From NCBI GenBank assembly GCA_001630475.1, contig KV419407.1, positions 1 through 64,000 of the forward strand: a stretch of 64,000 nt of DNA, given 5' to 3'. Below are positions 8,664 to 20,193 of the stretch, one piece after another. Origin of the DNA: Sistotremastrum niveocremeum HHB9708 (taxonomy: Eukaryota; Basidiomycota; Agaricomycetes; Sistotremastrales; Sistotremastraceae). A program made the position numbers and the translations under genes. The stretch's first letter is position 1. Each line of letters starts with the position of its first letter. The notes below the pieces were generated by a model. The model made no database searches. It was not told the origin of the DNA and worked only from the letters and a program-made list of their open reading frames with translations.

Positions 8664-11644
8664 TTATATCTGCACACCCTCTCTAATCCTGAGAAGATCA
8701 GCGACGTCGTCTCTATCCAATTCTTCAAGTCCTGCGTTCTCTCTCCATGAGGCCCACAGACCATCTCCACTCAGTGTGGCATTTATTGCCGCTTCGAGCG
8801 TCCCATCCTCGAGCGTGATGACACGTGAAGACTCTACTAGTCTCGCCCAAGGTCGCTTCGATCCACTCATAGCTGTTTGAGCCGTCTCTGCCCAAAGTTC
8901 GGCCTCAGCGGCGTAGAGCTTGGCTTCGGGTAGAGTCAGGCGACCATGTCCACGCTGAAGGAAAGCTCTCTGGACGATCATGGTCGAAATCTGCGACGCG
9001 ACACGGCGATATAAAGGCACTGAGATAGTCGATGGGAGCGTGTTGCGGAGCTGTTGAAGGTGGTTGCTCAGCAAAGACAAAGGTGCGAAGAGGGTCTGGG
9101 CCATCTCAGGTGTTTCTGAGGTGCTAGCAGCCTGGGAATGCCTAAGGACGACAATGAATCAATGAAGTGCAAAAAAGGAGGGGCTCTCACGTTGCAAGAT
9201 GCTGCTTTAGCTCGCTCGAAATCTCGGCACAAACAAGCCGAACTAATAAATCACCCGCTCGGTCGAACAACTTTGCGTACTGAGCAACAAGTTCTTGAAA
9301 TATCGTTGTTTCAACGTGGGCTCGATGGTCGCTTTGTGTGTGTGGTAGTGAAGGATGTGCATCCGCTCTCGCTCGAAGTGACGCTCGCCGATTGATTTCT
9401 GTCCACAATTCCAAGAAGAACTGAAGACATGCGTCAAATTAGGTAATCGGTATATTGATGAGGAAACATACTAGATCTTCTCCCCATTCCAACATGGCGT
9501 TCTGTATGACTTTGGCACTGATCATAGCTTTGATTAACCTCGCAGCACCTTCCACGCCACTGGTGAGACGTTTTTCGCCTTGACTACCAGGACCCGAATA
9601 GCTTGCTTGTCCGGCTAGAGCGCCTGGAACCGCCCTGAAGAATGCCGAAGAGAGGCTCTCAAATGCATCCAAAGCGGCTGAAATACGAGTATGATATTGC
9701 TCCAATAGTGGAAGCTGTAGAGTGATGAGGAACCGCGTTTTCTGCGAAAATTGTGGCAGTGGGCTATATCGATCTGGGCGACTTGTTGGCTTCACCTTCA
9801 AAACGATACAGAAGCATGCATACCTGTGACCTGCTCAAAGAGTGATTTAAGGCGCCGTGAAGATTCCGTGGGTCTCAAGGTACTGCTATTAGGATCTACA
9901 TTTCCATCATCCACGATTTTCCAGGCGTCAGGAGAATTGATGATGCTTTCATATTGGTCATCGGTGACTGGGTCAAATTAACAAGCGGCCAAATGAAGAA
10001 CGGATAGGAGGCTTACATTTTTTCTCGCCACCCAACCAAGCATCGAACCATTCCTGACGATTGAGGATATCGGCGCTAATACCTTCCCACTCTTCTTTGC
10101 CCTCTGTCTGTCCAAGAGTTTCATCTAATGAAAAGCCTGATTCCCGCAATGAAGCATCAAAGGACAAAGCTCGATAGATTGTATGAGCGAGGAGGGATGG
10201 ATGTTCGACTAAAAGAGGAATTGTTTTCCGGAGTTTGCGCGATAAGACCGGAAGGAGCAACCGCTCGAACTCTCGCTGTGGAAAATGTTAGAGGTCGACC
10301 TGCTGCTAGCCTTGCCACGTACAAAAGCATCAATTTTTTGGAAAGATGTGCGAGATACAATATTTTGTATTATTCTTTCCATGAATGGTCTGTGCTCGTG
10401 GCAGATATCCAGGATGTGCGTGAAGAACCACTCCGGCTACGCCATTCATAAGTAAAGATTGGAGCCGCTGGTCTCCCCGAGAGAACTAACCTTGTCCAAC
10501 CGATTGGTGGCGCGTTGAGTATCAAAATGATACCTAAATCTCAAGGCGATGGGCTGCACTAAGGCTTGAATGGAGTACAAGCCATCTTTTCGACTTCGTG
10601 CCTCCACTTTCGATTTTTCATGAATGTTATTTCCACTAGAGGAATTTCAACAAGAGATATAAAGATGGAACCAGGAACGTACACTTCTTGGAATTGGAGG
10701 AGATTGCGTAACGCGAGCTCGAAAGCGGCTTGATCCTTAGTTGGGACCGTAGACCACTCTACGGGTGTAGGCCATTTGATCTTTTCCGAAGCTGAAATCA
10801 GAGTTCTGCGCGTTCAATAAGTTCCAGCTCTGGAGCCAGAGGAAGGGAAAACGGACGAAGATAATATGCTCTTCATGCTGTCCCATGTCCTATCCACCAG
10901 GTTTTCCAAAAACGTCACCAGATGAAGGCTACGGCCACTGCCCACATCTTCTACCTTTTCTGATAGTGTCGTAAATGACGCCACAAACGATTGCAGATTC
11001 CTATATTGGGCAACGGAATCCGCAGAGATGGAGGGTGTGGGGAACGGATTTTTTATCTGCTCAATAGCTGCATCACTATGCAGTGGTCGCGTTTAATACG
11101 GAGAAGATATTGTTTGGGTATTTCACTCACCTGAGCCGGAGGCCTTTCTCAATAATTTGGACATAACCCTTCACCCCTTCCAGCTCCTTCAAACTACGAT
11201 GGAGAGTCTCAATCTCTTCCAGTAAAGTTGGTCCACTATCGGTCCCCAAGGTTGCTGATATCAGCTCATTCCGAAGGTCAGAAAGCTGGTCGGTCAATGA
11301 ATAGCGGGACAAGGAGAGTTCCTTGACTTCTTCCAGGTATAACTTTGTCGTAGAGATAGTGGTTTCAAGCTCTGAGTGGACTGACGAGGCAGACTCGGAA
11401 AGCTGAGCTGGCGCAGAGCGAAACTCAGTAGTTAGTACGCAAGTGCAATCAAACGTTCTTCGCGTACCTTTGAAGACAGATTGCCTAGTCTCTGCGAATA
11501 TTCATTTGCTAAATTTTCGAGCTCGTCATCACGCAGTAAACTTTCTAGGGTATCGAAATTTCGGTTCACTACAACACGTGCATGTTGTTCTGCTATTGAG
11601 CGCTGTGCAGGCTCTAGCAACGTTCTGATTTGGGTCGAGGTCAT
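8664..11644 (-). CDS. RINT1/TIP20 family subunit of the Dsl1 tethering complex
   Basis: Tethers Golgi-derived COPI vesicles at the ER. The model starts at the ATG at 11644 and ends at 8664, with about ten short introns; exact junctions in 9,400-11,400 are not all resolved. The N-terminal part (11,644-11,130) is predicted coiled coil (NRNFDTLESLLRDDELENLA, then EEIETLHRSLKELEGVKGYV). The middle and C-terminal parts match the RINT1/TIP20 domain: PLPQFSQKTRFLITLQLPLL, ALDAFESLSSAFFRAVPG, LFAPLSLLSNHLQQLRNTLP and YRRVASQIST. Total length is about 800 residues, as in the family. The gene is convergent with MGR2. Upstream is a gap of nearly 1 kb before the next divergent gene. Confidence 0.85.
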
Positions 11645-12627
11645 GGAAGAAGTGCTGACGTAATCGATTGTGAGTTCGAACTGTTGTAAACGGCATCTTT
11701 GAATTTCTATCTATCTGATGCATGAGGATCGTGTAGGATGGCACTACTGAGTTGACTATGCACTTGAGAGCATTGTAGGATCTAAAAGGGCGATCAGAAG
11801 TCCGTGAGTTCACGATACAATGCGCCGACAATCAAGCCAGAAACATGGAAAGGGAAGAACCGCCAAGGAACCAACAACACGCTAAGCAGCCTTGACACAA
11901 TCGAGCAATGCAAGCATGGACCACGAATCCAAAGAGGGATCCAGGCAAATAAAAGCGTCTGCTTTGATCACGATCACGCTCGGTAATCAATGTTCAGCAA
12001 CGACCGCATGCTGAAAGTTCCGGTAACGAGGTCTCGATTGCATGACGCAGAGCAGAGCAATCATTCGCATAGTAAGCGATCAAGATTATCAAGGCCAAAT
12101 CTGGAGGGCGAAAACAAGATCTCGACCACGCAAGGGGAACAAAATCAGAATGCTGGGAAGAAGCAGATGTAGATCCAACCAAAGCACGTGTGGATGCAAT
12201 GAGAGGCCAGTTGTAGTCTTCGCCGACTGCCTGGTTCTGACATCAGAGGTGTGTCGCCAGGATGAGTGGCCGATGATACCAACCAGAACGTTGCCACAGC
12301 AGGCGGAAGGAGTCGAGCTCAGATATGAAAAAGAGAATTTGACGAAGACAACGACGGGAAGCCGCCGGGAGTGGTAATTAGTAGCAGAACAGCAGAACAG
12401 CCTAGGACTGAGCTCAGGACAAACCAAGTGTCATGGAGATGATCAGGCAACGGCGTGACGTGACGGGGTGTTACATCGCAACTCTCTGTCTGATCGCTTA
12501 TTCGTCTCTTCACGCTCTTTCTGTTCCAGTTCTCCCTACCTCAGGGCTATCTCACGGCTGGCCGTTCTCTTGTTTTCATTAACAACTGCCCCAGTGGCCT
12601 TTTTTCTATCCATTCAATTTTTGTATA
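11645..12627. other. long divergent intergenic region
   Basis: About 980 bases between the TIP20-like start and the start of the membrane-protein gene. Open frames on both strands (60-110 codons) match nothing I know and lack splice-linked continuation. This is the longest divergent promoter in the gene blocks; most others here are under 400 bp. It probably holds both promoters and 5' UTRs. A pyrimidine-rich tract at about 12,510-12,600 fits a 5' leader of the plus-strand gene. Confidence 0.45.
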
Positions 12628-14899
12628 ATGTCATTCTTGGGTTCAGTGGTTGCGCAGGCAAAGCTTGTGGTGGGTGCTATAGTCCATGTCATGTTGACAA
12701 TATGCTAACGTGCTCTGCGGATTCAATAGTGGGATCGAATAACACTCTCTCGCCTGACCCTTTTTTACTTCATTTTTTCCCTATCACATTGCACCGTTCA
12801 GGTCATATTCCAAACCCAGGCATTCGAAATCAATTCCAATGCAGCGACTTTATTCAACGAAATCATTGAAAAAGCCAATGACACTCGCAGGGGGTATACC
12901 GCACTGGAGAAAGGAAATTTGCAGTGGTGTCCTGCTATTGGGAACACAGACCATGTCGGAAAATGCAAAGTGCTCTGGCCTCCAAGCACCAACTCGTCGG
13001 ATGCCGCCAACGCAGTCCCTGCACAGATCGCAGCGATGAACGGAACTCAGTCAATAACCTCCAACGCCACCCTCTCAACTTCCACCTCCACTACATTGAC
13101 GGGTATTGCAGGTTCGACTACACCTGCCACTGTTACAACCACCACCAAATTCGTCGAGCCCTCATCGACACCCGCCAGCCATACCCCTGTCACCGTCACT
13201 GTTACGACATCCGTTTCACCTAGCTCTCAGACTCCAGCAGCTCCCAATAGAGTCAAAAGGACCAAAGTATCCATCTTTACCGCGGCAAATGACAGTGTCA
13301 CTGTCACAGTATCCGATCTTCCATCGGGGCAACCAAATATCACACTGGATAATACTTGTCTTACTGCCTTAAACTGGCCACTTTCCAAGTTGGACAACAC
13401 GAAGAGGGAAGATGTCACTTTCATTGGCTTCAACGTTTGGGTTCTGGGGATGTCACTGGTTGCGCTACTAAATGAGTCCATGCCACACATGTGCGTCAGC
13501 CATCGTCCTGATCCATTTGTGGTCCAATTTACCTTTGCGATAGGCTGGCTTCACTCCTTACACATATGATGGCAACTGCTTGGGCCGTTTACCAGCTCAA
13601 AAACACTGCTGATTTTCACCAAGATTACAACCGAATAATCACGGATGGTGCCTGTCGAACATCAGGAAATCTCATTCCTTCTTACTGGCAATCCAGAAGG
13701 GCCGCCGAAATTCCTATCGCAGTGCTCAACGGAGCGGCATTGCTCTTGTCTGCATTCCTCACTTATAAAATGATCAGACTTTATAACTGGGCCACCTTCC
13801 GGAGAATTGGTGCAAACAGATCCATCAGTCGCATCTACAAAGTACGTTGGCCATTTTCTTGAATCGTCACCTCTGACATTATGATTCTAGCTCGTTCTGT
13901 CGCTGTCCGTCGCGCTGCAGCTTTCTTTGTTTTTCATCGTCGTATCTATGGCCCTTTGGATTGATCAACTTTGGAACGGTGCCATTGGATCTCTGGCAGT
14001 TCATGGCACGTTGTATAGGAGCATTTACATACCCATTCTATGTGTCAGTCCCTATGTTCATCCATCTAACAACATTCTCATGATTCATTGCAGCTCTTGG
14101 TCCCTTGGTTGATTGCGGTTAGTGTATTTATTCTTTTAATATTCGTCGTCCCTGATAAACCTCGAGGGATGGGTATCTGCTCGTCGAGAACTTCGTGTTC
14201 TGATGCTTTTTTTCCTGGGATTCAACATATTGTTGCTGGCGGGCTGGGCCTCCATGTTCGCCTCTAGTACATTCCGACTGACTTTTGAACAATGGCGGTT
14301 CTTTGCGCTGATGAGCGTCTTGGCTGTGACGCTGGCTCTCACCACATTTATCCTGGGAATTCTATGTCGTCGGAACTTTGGCAAGAATCTTCCCAAATAT
14401 CGTAAGCTTCTTCGTTATTCGTATGCCCTCTCTCTCACTCATTCCGTTCAAAGTCCACGGGTCAGAACCGCTATCAGACGATGACGACTTCAGTCCGTCG
14501 ACAGCACTTGGCAATGAGAAGGACCTCGAAAAAGTCGACTTCTCTTCCTTTGGCACAATGCCGACATATGCACCTGCCACAATCCCCGTGGGTGCACCTC
14601 GGGGCCAGGGAAATCCGATGTTCATCGATGAGGACGGGCATGCTTCGGACGACGACTTGTATGTCGGACAATCTGGCGGCGTTAGACCTTATCAACGTCC
14701 TGATGTGACTGTCCCCATGCCTGTCCAGCTGGAGAGAGTTGGCTCGAATGGCTCTTTCCAGAGCTTGCCAGGTGAACGACTAGGGAGAACAGACTCGAAC
14801 GGGTCTACCCGGAGCAATAGTTCCGGATCGGGAAATTACGGCAGGAGAGGTGAAACTGGAAGTGGGACTGGTGCCCACAAGAGATGGGTTATCGAATAA
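12628..14899 (+). CDS. polytopic membrane protein with Ser/Thr-rich outer domain, function unknown
   Basis: I do not recognise a named family. Seven exons (12628-12669, 12730-13490, 13544-13841, 13891-14043, 14094-14117, 14167-14401, 14454-14899) give 652 aa. The N-terminus has one hydrophobic segment (RLTLFYFIFSLSHCTVQVIF). A region of about 200 residues follows that is rich in Ser/Thr and N-glycosylation sites, probably outside the cell. Then come about six hydrophobic segments, for example FIGFNVWVLGMSLVALL, IPIAVLNGAALLLSAFL, LSLFFIVVSMALWI and VLMLFFLGFNILLLAGWASM. The C-terminal tail of about 150 residues is hydrophilic, acidic then Ser/Gly-rich, probably cytosolic. The layout resembles a surface sensor or channel-like protein, but this is only a shape argument. 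Confidence 0.8.
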
Positions 14900-15222
14900 T
14901 TTGCGTATCAGACGTTGTGTTTTCTTTGTATCGGACTGATCAGGACCTTTTCTTTACTCATGAGTCAATATATCACTAAGGATTATAATATGGGACCGGT
15001 TGACAAAAGATGTCATTTTGGGAATGTATTCTTACACAGCACAACGCCTGTGAGTCTATGGAATCTAAATGCAGACAAGGTAGGGCTTGCGATGATAAGA
15101 ATAGATTAAATGGGTGTCGTAAATCATATGCTGGGTTGGTCGTGTACGCCCTGTCGGCGCTGGATTGGTTGGAGAGAGAATGAAACCAAAAGTGATAACG
15201 AGAAACGGAGTGTGAAGGAAGT
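14900..15222. other. convergent 3' region
   Basis: 323 bases between two converging stop codons. I see nothing but probable 3' UTRs. Confidence 0.5.
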
Positions 15223-15820
15223 CTATGATGAGCCCATTGTAGGCGAGTCTTTGCGATCCCAAAGATTTCTTAGCACGCCCTCAAAGCCCTCGCGACCCAA
15301 CTCGGCGTTTTGTCCGAATCGTTCAGTCATCCAGCTCTCCATCTTGTCAGCGACACTCCGCCAGATGGCCATTCGTGTCTGGATCTCTGCCGTTTGGCTG
15401 AACAGAGTTCGCTCGGCCATATTCGAGGGAGCGGGCGTGTAGTGTATTCGTTCGATGCAGGTGATGTATTGGGAGAGGGAGAGGTTTTCGGAGTGGATGG
15501 ATGTCCGTTGTGTTTTGGGATCGACAAAGGACACTTCACGGACAAAGGCATCCTCTGAGCCACCGAGGATCTAAAGTGAGTCGGCGGTGAGACCTTGTGA
15601 TGCTGGTCGCAAGGCGGATAGGGCTCACCTTGACGATCCATATAGGTGCTTTTTGTTTGCAACCGAGTACTTTTTCGGTTCGTATTATGCCGGTATTAGG
15701 GTCTATCGATCTGTCGAGGACATCTACAGTGGTGACATGGGTGCAATATGGATTGGGGTATTTGAAGCCGAGTCCGACGTTGACATGCGCCCATGAGTGG
15801 CTAAAGAGAACATTCAGCAT
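15223..15820 (-). CDS. PRELI/MSF1 family intramitochondrial lipid-transfer protein
   Basis: Known members (Ups1, Ups2/PRELID) carry phosphatidic acid or phosphatidylserine between mitochondrial membranes with Mdm35. Two exons (15820-15629 and 15570-15223) encode 179 aa, the normal size of a single PRELI/MSF1 domain. Family features: FKYPNPYCTHVTTVDVLDR near the start, TGIIRTEKVLGCKQKAPIW, SFVDPKTQRTS, ENLSLSQYITCIERIHY and the C-terminal helix WMTERFGQNAELGREGFE. It is more like the Ups2/PRELID3 branch by its VDVLDR segment, but I cannot assign the branch firmly. It is head to head with the splicing-factor gene (164 bp). A second PRELI protein lies at 43794. Confidence 0.9.
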
Positions 15821-15984
15821 CGACTTGTCCAGCGACGACGACGAGAGCGACGACGTACTCGTAGTGAAAAGACTGTGAAAAGAAATGCATAAGGGAAAGA
15901 GGAGAAGAGTGTGGAGTAGAGTCAACCGACGTCGCACGGAAAGACTTTGACGGGAGGCCTCGCTTACGTAACTCGTCCACCGCC
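15821..15984. promoter_or_regulatory. shared promoter, PRELI gene / U1A-U2B'' gene
   Basis: 164 bp between two divergent start codons. Inferred from layout; no specific site seen. Confidence 0.4.
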
Positions 15985-17117
15985 ATGGCTGAAATCAGCG
16001 ACCCTCCAGCATTTGTGCCGGCCACGGGCCCAATGGAGGGCATAGAGACGTCAGCACCTCCAGAGCCTGTGGCGAAGACTGAGGATGCTGAAAAACCCGC
16101 TGCACCATCAGAGCCCAACGCGACCGAGACACTCTACATCCAGAACTTGAATGAGAAGATCAAAATATCAGGTTCGTGCTCGATATCTGTGCGTGAAACG
16201 ACTGCTGACGGCCCCTGCAGTTATGAAACAGACATTAACTAATCTATTCGCAAATTATGGGGAAGTTCTGGACGTGGTGGCCCACCGAAATATCCGTATG
16301 CGAGGACAGGCCTTCGTCTCATTCAAGTCGGCAGACATAGCCAAGAAGGCCCAAAAAGAGGCAAACAGATTTCCTCTGTATACTAAACCTATGGTGAGCT
16401 CATATCCGCCAACTGTTTCTCCTAACTCAAGACTTTCAGCAAATCTCATTTGCACGGACGCCGTCCGACGCATTTGTCAAGGCATTTAACCCTGACAAGT
16501 ATGATCAGCATCACCAAGAAAGATTAGAGCGGAAACGTATGTTCCCTGATCCTCCACTAGTCTATATTTTGACTGTTTGTGCAGGAAAAGGCCGGATCGA
16601 CAACCCTCTGAAACGGAAAGCAAGAGCAAAGAAGTTGGCAGCTGCCCGTGCGTCGTTTTGCCTGTCGCATCCTCTCATATATTTATCTGTTGCTCTGTAG
16701 TGGAAGGTGGTGTCGCTGCACCTGGTCCGAAACGCCCAGCTGTCCAAATGCCAGACGAGTATCTCCCTCCCAACAAAATTCTCTTCTTGCAAAACCTCCC
16801 AGAGTCGGTCGAGAAGGACCAACTCACATCACTTTTCTCACAGTATGTCATCATCGCATCGCTCTCGATCTCTTTGACGTTGTGAACTTCCATTGTTCCA
16901 GATTCCCCAACCTGTACGAAGTCCGTCTTATTCCGAGCAAGAAAGACATTGCTTTCGTCGAATATCTGGATGAAGGCAGCGCCACCGTCGCCAAAGATGC
17001 CTTACACAACTACAAGCTCGATGGCGAGAACAAGATCAAGGTACGCCCTTCCCTACGTATTTACTCTTCCATACTTTGCTGACCTCCAGCCCCCAGATCA
17101 CGTTCGCCAGAAAATAG
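15985..17117 (+). CDS. U1A/U2B''-type spliceosomal protein with two RRMs
   Basis: Binds U1 and/or U2 snRNA stem loops in the spliceosome. Seven exons (15985-16171, 16221-16393, 16440-16536, 16585-16647, 16701-16842, 16902-17040, 17097-17117) give 273 aa. RRM1: RNP2 is TLYIQNLNEK and RNP1 is MRGQAFVSFKS. RRM2: RNP2 is ILFLQNLPE and the RNP1-like strand is DIAFVEYLDEG, ending KIKITFARK at the very C-terminus, as in the SNF/U1A/U2B'' family. A basic linker (NPLKRKARAKKLAAA) joins them. The acidic, Pro-rich N-terminal extension of about 45 residues is longer than in animal proteins. Which snRNA it binds cannot be told from sequence alone. Convergent with DIM1, another spliceosome gene. Confidence 0.92.
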
Positions 17118-17298
17118 GTGTATTCTTTATTGTGGTACAATCGTCGTATTCTGTCCTATTAATATATCCTTGTATTACATGCGCAAGTCGCTTCATATCT
17201 GCGTGAAAACATCACACCGGATGCCCAAGGAGAACGACACAAAATCGTGCACCATTAGTACTTGTATCTGGTAGAGTAATCTGGTAGAGAATGTCAGA

Positions 17299-17948
17299 TC
17301 AGAGATAATTGCCATCAAGATTGTACACACCCTTGGGTGAAACCACAAGACCTCGTCCCTTCGATGCTCCACGATAAACTGTCTCAATGATATCGATCAG
17401 CTGAGGAAAGGTCAGCAAAATTAGTTGAGGGCACTCTTGAGATACGAACCTCTTGCTTATTATCCATAGCCCAATTTCTGGAAGAGACAAATCTCAGTAC
17501 CGGTGACACGAGTAAGGTCGATAGATTTACATCTTGTTGTTGTTACCAGTCCCCAGATCGATCATGATATGCTTATTTCTGGATGGTTTATCGTGGTCGT
17601 AAGCCCTGGCGTCCAGGAGAGAGACAGGCAGAACGAACGAACCGGTAGAAGAACATGACCGTACATTGATCATACAACTCGTACATCTGATCATATGTTT
17701 AATCAACGCCTCGAGATGAAATGATGCAGGCTCACCTTGTTGAAATCCGGGACTTTCGTGATATCGCACAGATAGATGACAGCAAAATTCTGGACTTTCT
17801 CAGAGACGGCATACAGAGTTTCATCCATTTTCATGCATTGAGGATCCCAATCGTGCCCGAAGCGTATCACTACAACTCTGTCCTCTTCGGATTTGATGGC
17901 TTCGTCGACGTGCCACCCGCTAGGCAATGCTGGGAGAAAGTACGACAT
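17299..17948 (-). CDS. dim1: Dim1/Dib1, U5 snRNP 15-kDa thioredoxin-fold protein
   Basis: Essential component of the U4/U6.U5 tri-snRNP that keeps the spliceosome from activating early. Five exons (17948-17736, 17686-17643, 17578-17531, 17477-17450, 17400-17299) give 144 aa, the usual 142-144. Signature segments are LPSGWHVDEAIKSEEDRVVV, FGHDWDPQCMKMDE, YLCDITKVPDFNKMYELYD, TVMFFYRNKHIMIDLGTGNN, KINWAMDNKQE and ETVYRGASKGRGLVVSPK. The C-terminal tail after VVSPK differs from the animal ending (GVYNLDGNYL). Its promoter is cut short by the LTR element whose 5' end lies about 120 bp upstream of the start codon. Confidence 0.96.
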
Positions 17949-18069
17949 GACGGAGAGTTTCTAGACAGAGACTGATTCAAGACAGCGAGAACGAGCTGAG
18001 CTGAGGAGGGTGGGTTTATGGGAAGAGGGGTTTTTATGGCAATCGGCCGGAATTTGCGAGAAAGGCTGG

Positions 18070-18306
18070 TGTAACATCTGTAGGCTTCGGCCGATGCTTT
18101 ATCCCCGGCATAACTGCTGTATTCTCGGACTCTCTTTTCTCAGTTTATCCGTAGTCATATATATACTGTCTGTATCTCGTTGTATGCCCTTCGAGGCTTT
18201 CTACCTACGTTAATCGAGTGCATTAGACCAGTTCCGTGCATTTGAGTGACTACAGCGAAAGAATCCTATCTAGCTATCGTGTCGTGTATCCCTCCGGATT
18301 CCGACA
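18070..18306 (+). repeat. 5' LTR
   Basis: 237 bp, starts TGTAACATC and ends TTCCGACA. It appears identical to the 3' copy by direct reading. It holds a TATA-like run (CATATATATACTG near 18,157). It lies only about 120 bp from the DIM1 start codon on the other strand. Confidence 0.95.
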
Positions 18307-18503
18307 TATTTTGAACTGTCGACGCTCGACTAGCTTTCTCTACTCTCTCTCTCTATACCTCGCGGCTACTGTCAACTTGGGAGGCGCCCCCTTGAAGACT
18401 GGACACCGCTAAGCACCAAAATCTTTTCTCTTCTTCTTTTCCTTTGAGCTCTACTAACTTTAAAACCCTAGGTAAAAACTTTTCAAAAAACTCTACTGTC
18501 GAC

Positions 18504-19844
18504 ATGCCTACTCGTTCTGGGAAGACATACGCCGACGTGGCAAGGACCCCCTCCCCTACTGTCAATCCTACTGTCAACACTCCCCCTCCCGTCGTCGTCG
18601 ATGGTTCCCCTCTCACCACCATCGCTTCGATGTCTCCCAGTCCGCATGGTGACCAATCCGCCGGTCCCATGCCAGGTGCTCTTTCGTTGAGAGCACCTCG
18701 CCCTTCCCTCCGTGACGACTCCGGAGTAGGGCAAGGCCGCGCTAACGACTCCCTTGGCTCGGGAAGTCCAGCGGCATCCGTCATAGCAACGAACGACGAG
18801 GCCACCGCTACCGGAAGCGGTTCCATCGGGCTCCTGCAAGACGAGCTCGGTGAGGTTGGTGTATCGTCAGCGATGCCAACTCGGGAAAACTCACCGGAGT
18901 TTCTCCCCCCTGACGAGCGAGGCTATCAAAGCCCTCGTCGAGTCGCTACCCCTCGCCCGCAGTATCCGTTTAATTTTAGTACGCGTCCGCGTCATTTCGA
19001 TACTGGCTCATTCAGGTCTCGCGATAATGGAATGTCCTCTTCATCCGAGACTGAACATGGGGATCCAAAGTCTAAAGTTACATCTAGTCCTATCAATATA
19101 TCTAGTGATGACTCAGACTCTGATCGCTCCGCTGTTATGCCCCGAGGATGGTCACCGATTGTCCTTCGTGCAAGTCCTAAGCGATGGGAAGAACTGCCTA
19201 AGAAGGAGTTCGACGAAAATGTGGATACCGCTTACCGTGATCTTCTCGATGCCGAACGCGAGAGGATTGAACGCCGGTATCAAATGTTGTTGCATCAACA
19301 TCCTTCGCCTCAAGTGCTTGGCGAAGTAGAGTCTGCTTCAAGTAATGAAGTTATTGATGTGGCGACTCCGGTAACTCGGAGTCAGGTCGATTTGTTCTGC
19401 GGAAACAATGACCTACCCACAGACCAAGAAGCAAATGATCAGAGTGATGAAAGACCGGGTCGCAGTCATCATCACAATAGACGTCGAGGATCCAGTAATG
19501 AAGCTGGTCCTAGTGATGATCGTCACCGCGAGCATCGGCGTAGAAATCGGAGGTCTTTAACTCCCGATGAAATCGATGAAGAAACTCGCCGAATCCAGAT
19601 GGAGGTTGACCGGCTCGTAGCTGAAAGACTTCACCTGGAAGAACTTCGTGAGGAAAAGCTCGAACACGCTAAACGTAAAGAACGTAAGCGTGAGAGGCAA
19701 AAAGAGGATAAAGGGAAATCCAAAGAAACTCACGATTCGGACCGTAAGGGCAAAGGAAAAGCCCGTGCAACGGAATCTGAAGAACCTGCTGGACCGTCTC
19801 GTGAAAGATCGGCCACTGTTGAAACTTCGACTAGCGGATCTTAA
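18504..19844 (+). CDS. gag-like frame of the LTR element
   Basis: Open frame of about 446 codons just inside the 5' LTR. The first part is Pro/Ser/Thr-rich, the last third is highly charged (Arg/Lys/Glu, predicted coiled coil). No CCHC knuckle is seen in it. It is taken as gag-like by position rather than by motif. The nested element begins at its right edge. Confidence 0.6.
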   Translation: MPTRSGKTYADVARTPSPTVNPTVNTPPPVVVDGSPLTTIASMSPSPHGDQSAGPMPGALSLRAPRPSLRDDSGVGQGRANDSLGSGSPAASVIATNDEATATGSGSIGLLQDELGEVGVSSAMPTRENSPEFLPPDERGYQSPRRVATPRPQYPFNFSTRPRHFDTGSFRSRDNGMSSSSETEHGDPKSKVTSSPINISSDDSDSDRSAVMPRGWSPIVLRASPKRWEELPKKEFDENVDTAYRDLLDAERERIERRYQMLLHQHPSPQVLGEVESASSNEVIDVATPVTRSQVDLFCGNNDLPTDQEANDQSDERPGRSHHHNRRRGSSNEAGPSDDRHREHRRRNRRSLTPDEIDEETRRIQMEVDRLVAERLHLEELREEKLEHAKRKERKRERQKEDKGKSKETHDSDRKGKGKARATESEEPAGPSRERSATVETSTSGS

Positions 19845-19889
19845 GGCATCCAACGAATATAGGGAAAAAGAATACATTCGCGAGTATAT

Positions 19890-19990
19890 TCGCGCGAGTA
19901 CTCGTCCGGGATCTTCCGGCGAGTACTGAGTTACAGGATTTCATTTTCCGGTGAGTACGGGTATTAACCGCGAGTACTCACGAGTATCCG
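19890..19990. repeat. subterminal GAGTACTCG palindromes, left side
   Basis: Several full or partial copies of CGAGTACTCG within about 100 bp of the left end of the nested element, for example near 19,895 and 19,970. Clustered short palindromes next to terminal inverted repeats are typical transposase-binding arrays. Confidence 0.7.
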
Positions 19991-20103
19991 GCTAACACTC
20001 GTGGTTTAATTATTATTTATAATATTTAATTTAATATTATTTTTTATATTTAAATATTATATATATCTATATATATTATTATTTACTATAATATTAATTT
20101 CAA

Positions 20104-20193
20104 CAGCAAGCATTGAGAATCGAACTCACGACCACAAAATTGTCGCGAGCGCCCAGCATGCCACGAATAAGCACGCTGAGCTAGATAGTCGAG
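20104..20193 (-). other. tRNA-like A and B boxes (possible SINE head or pseudo-tRNA)
   Basis: On the minus strand, TAGCTCAGCGTG resembles a Pol III A box and, about 50 bases on, GTGAGTTCGATTCTC resembles a B box. The T-arm can form a short stem, but the 5' and 3' ends do not pair as an acceptor stem. So I call it tRNA-derived or tRNA-like, not a working tRNA gene. It lies in the AT-rich part of the nested element. Confidence 0.4.
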
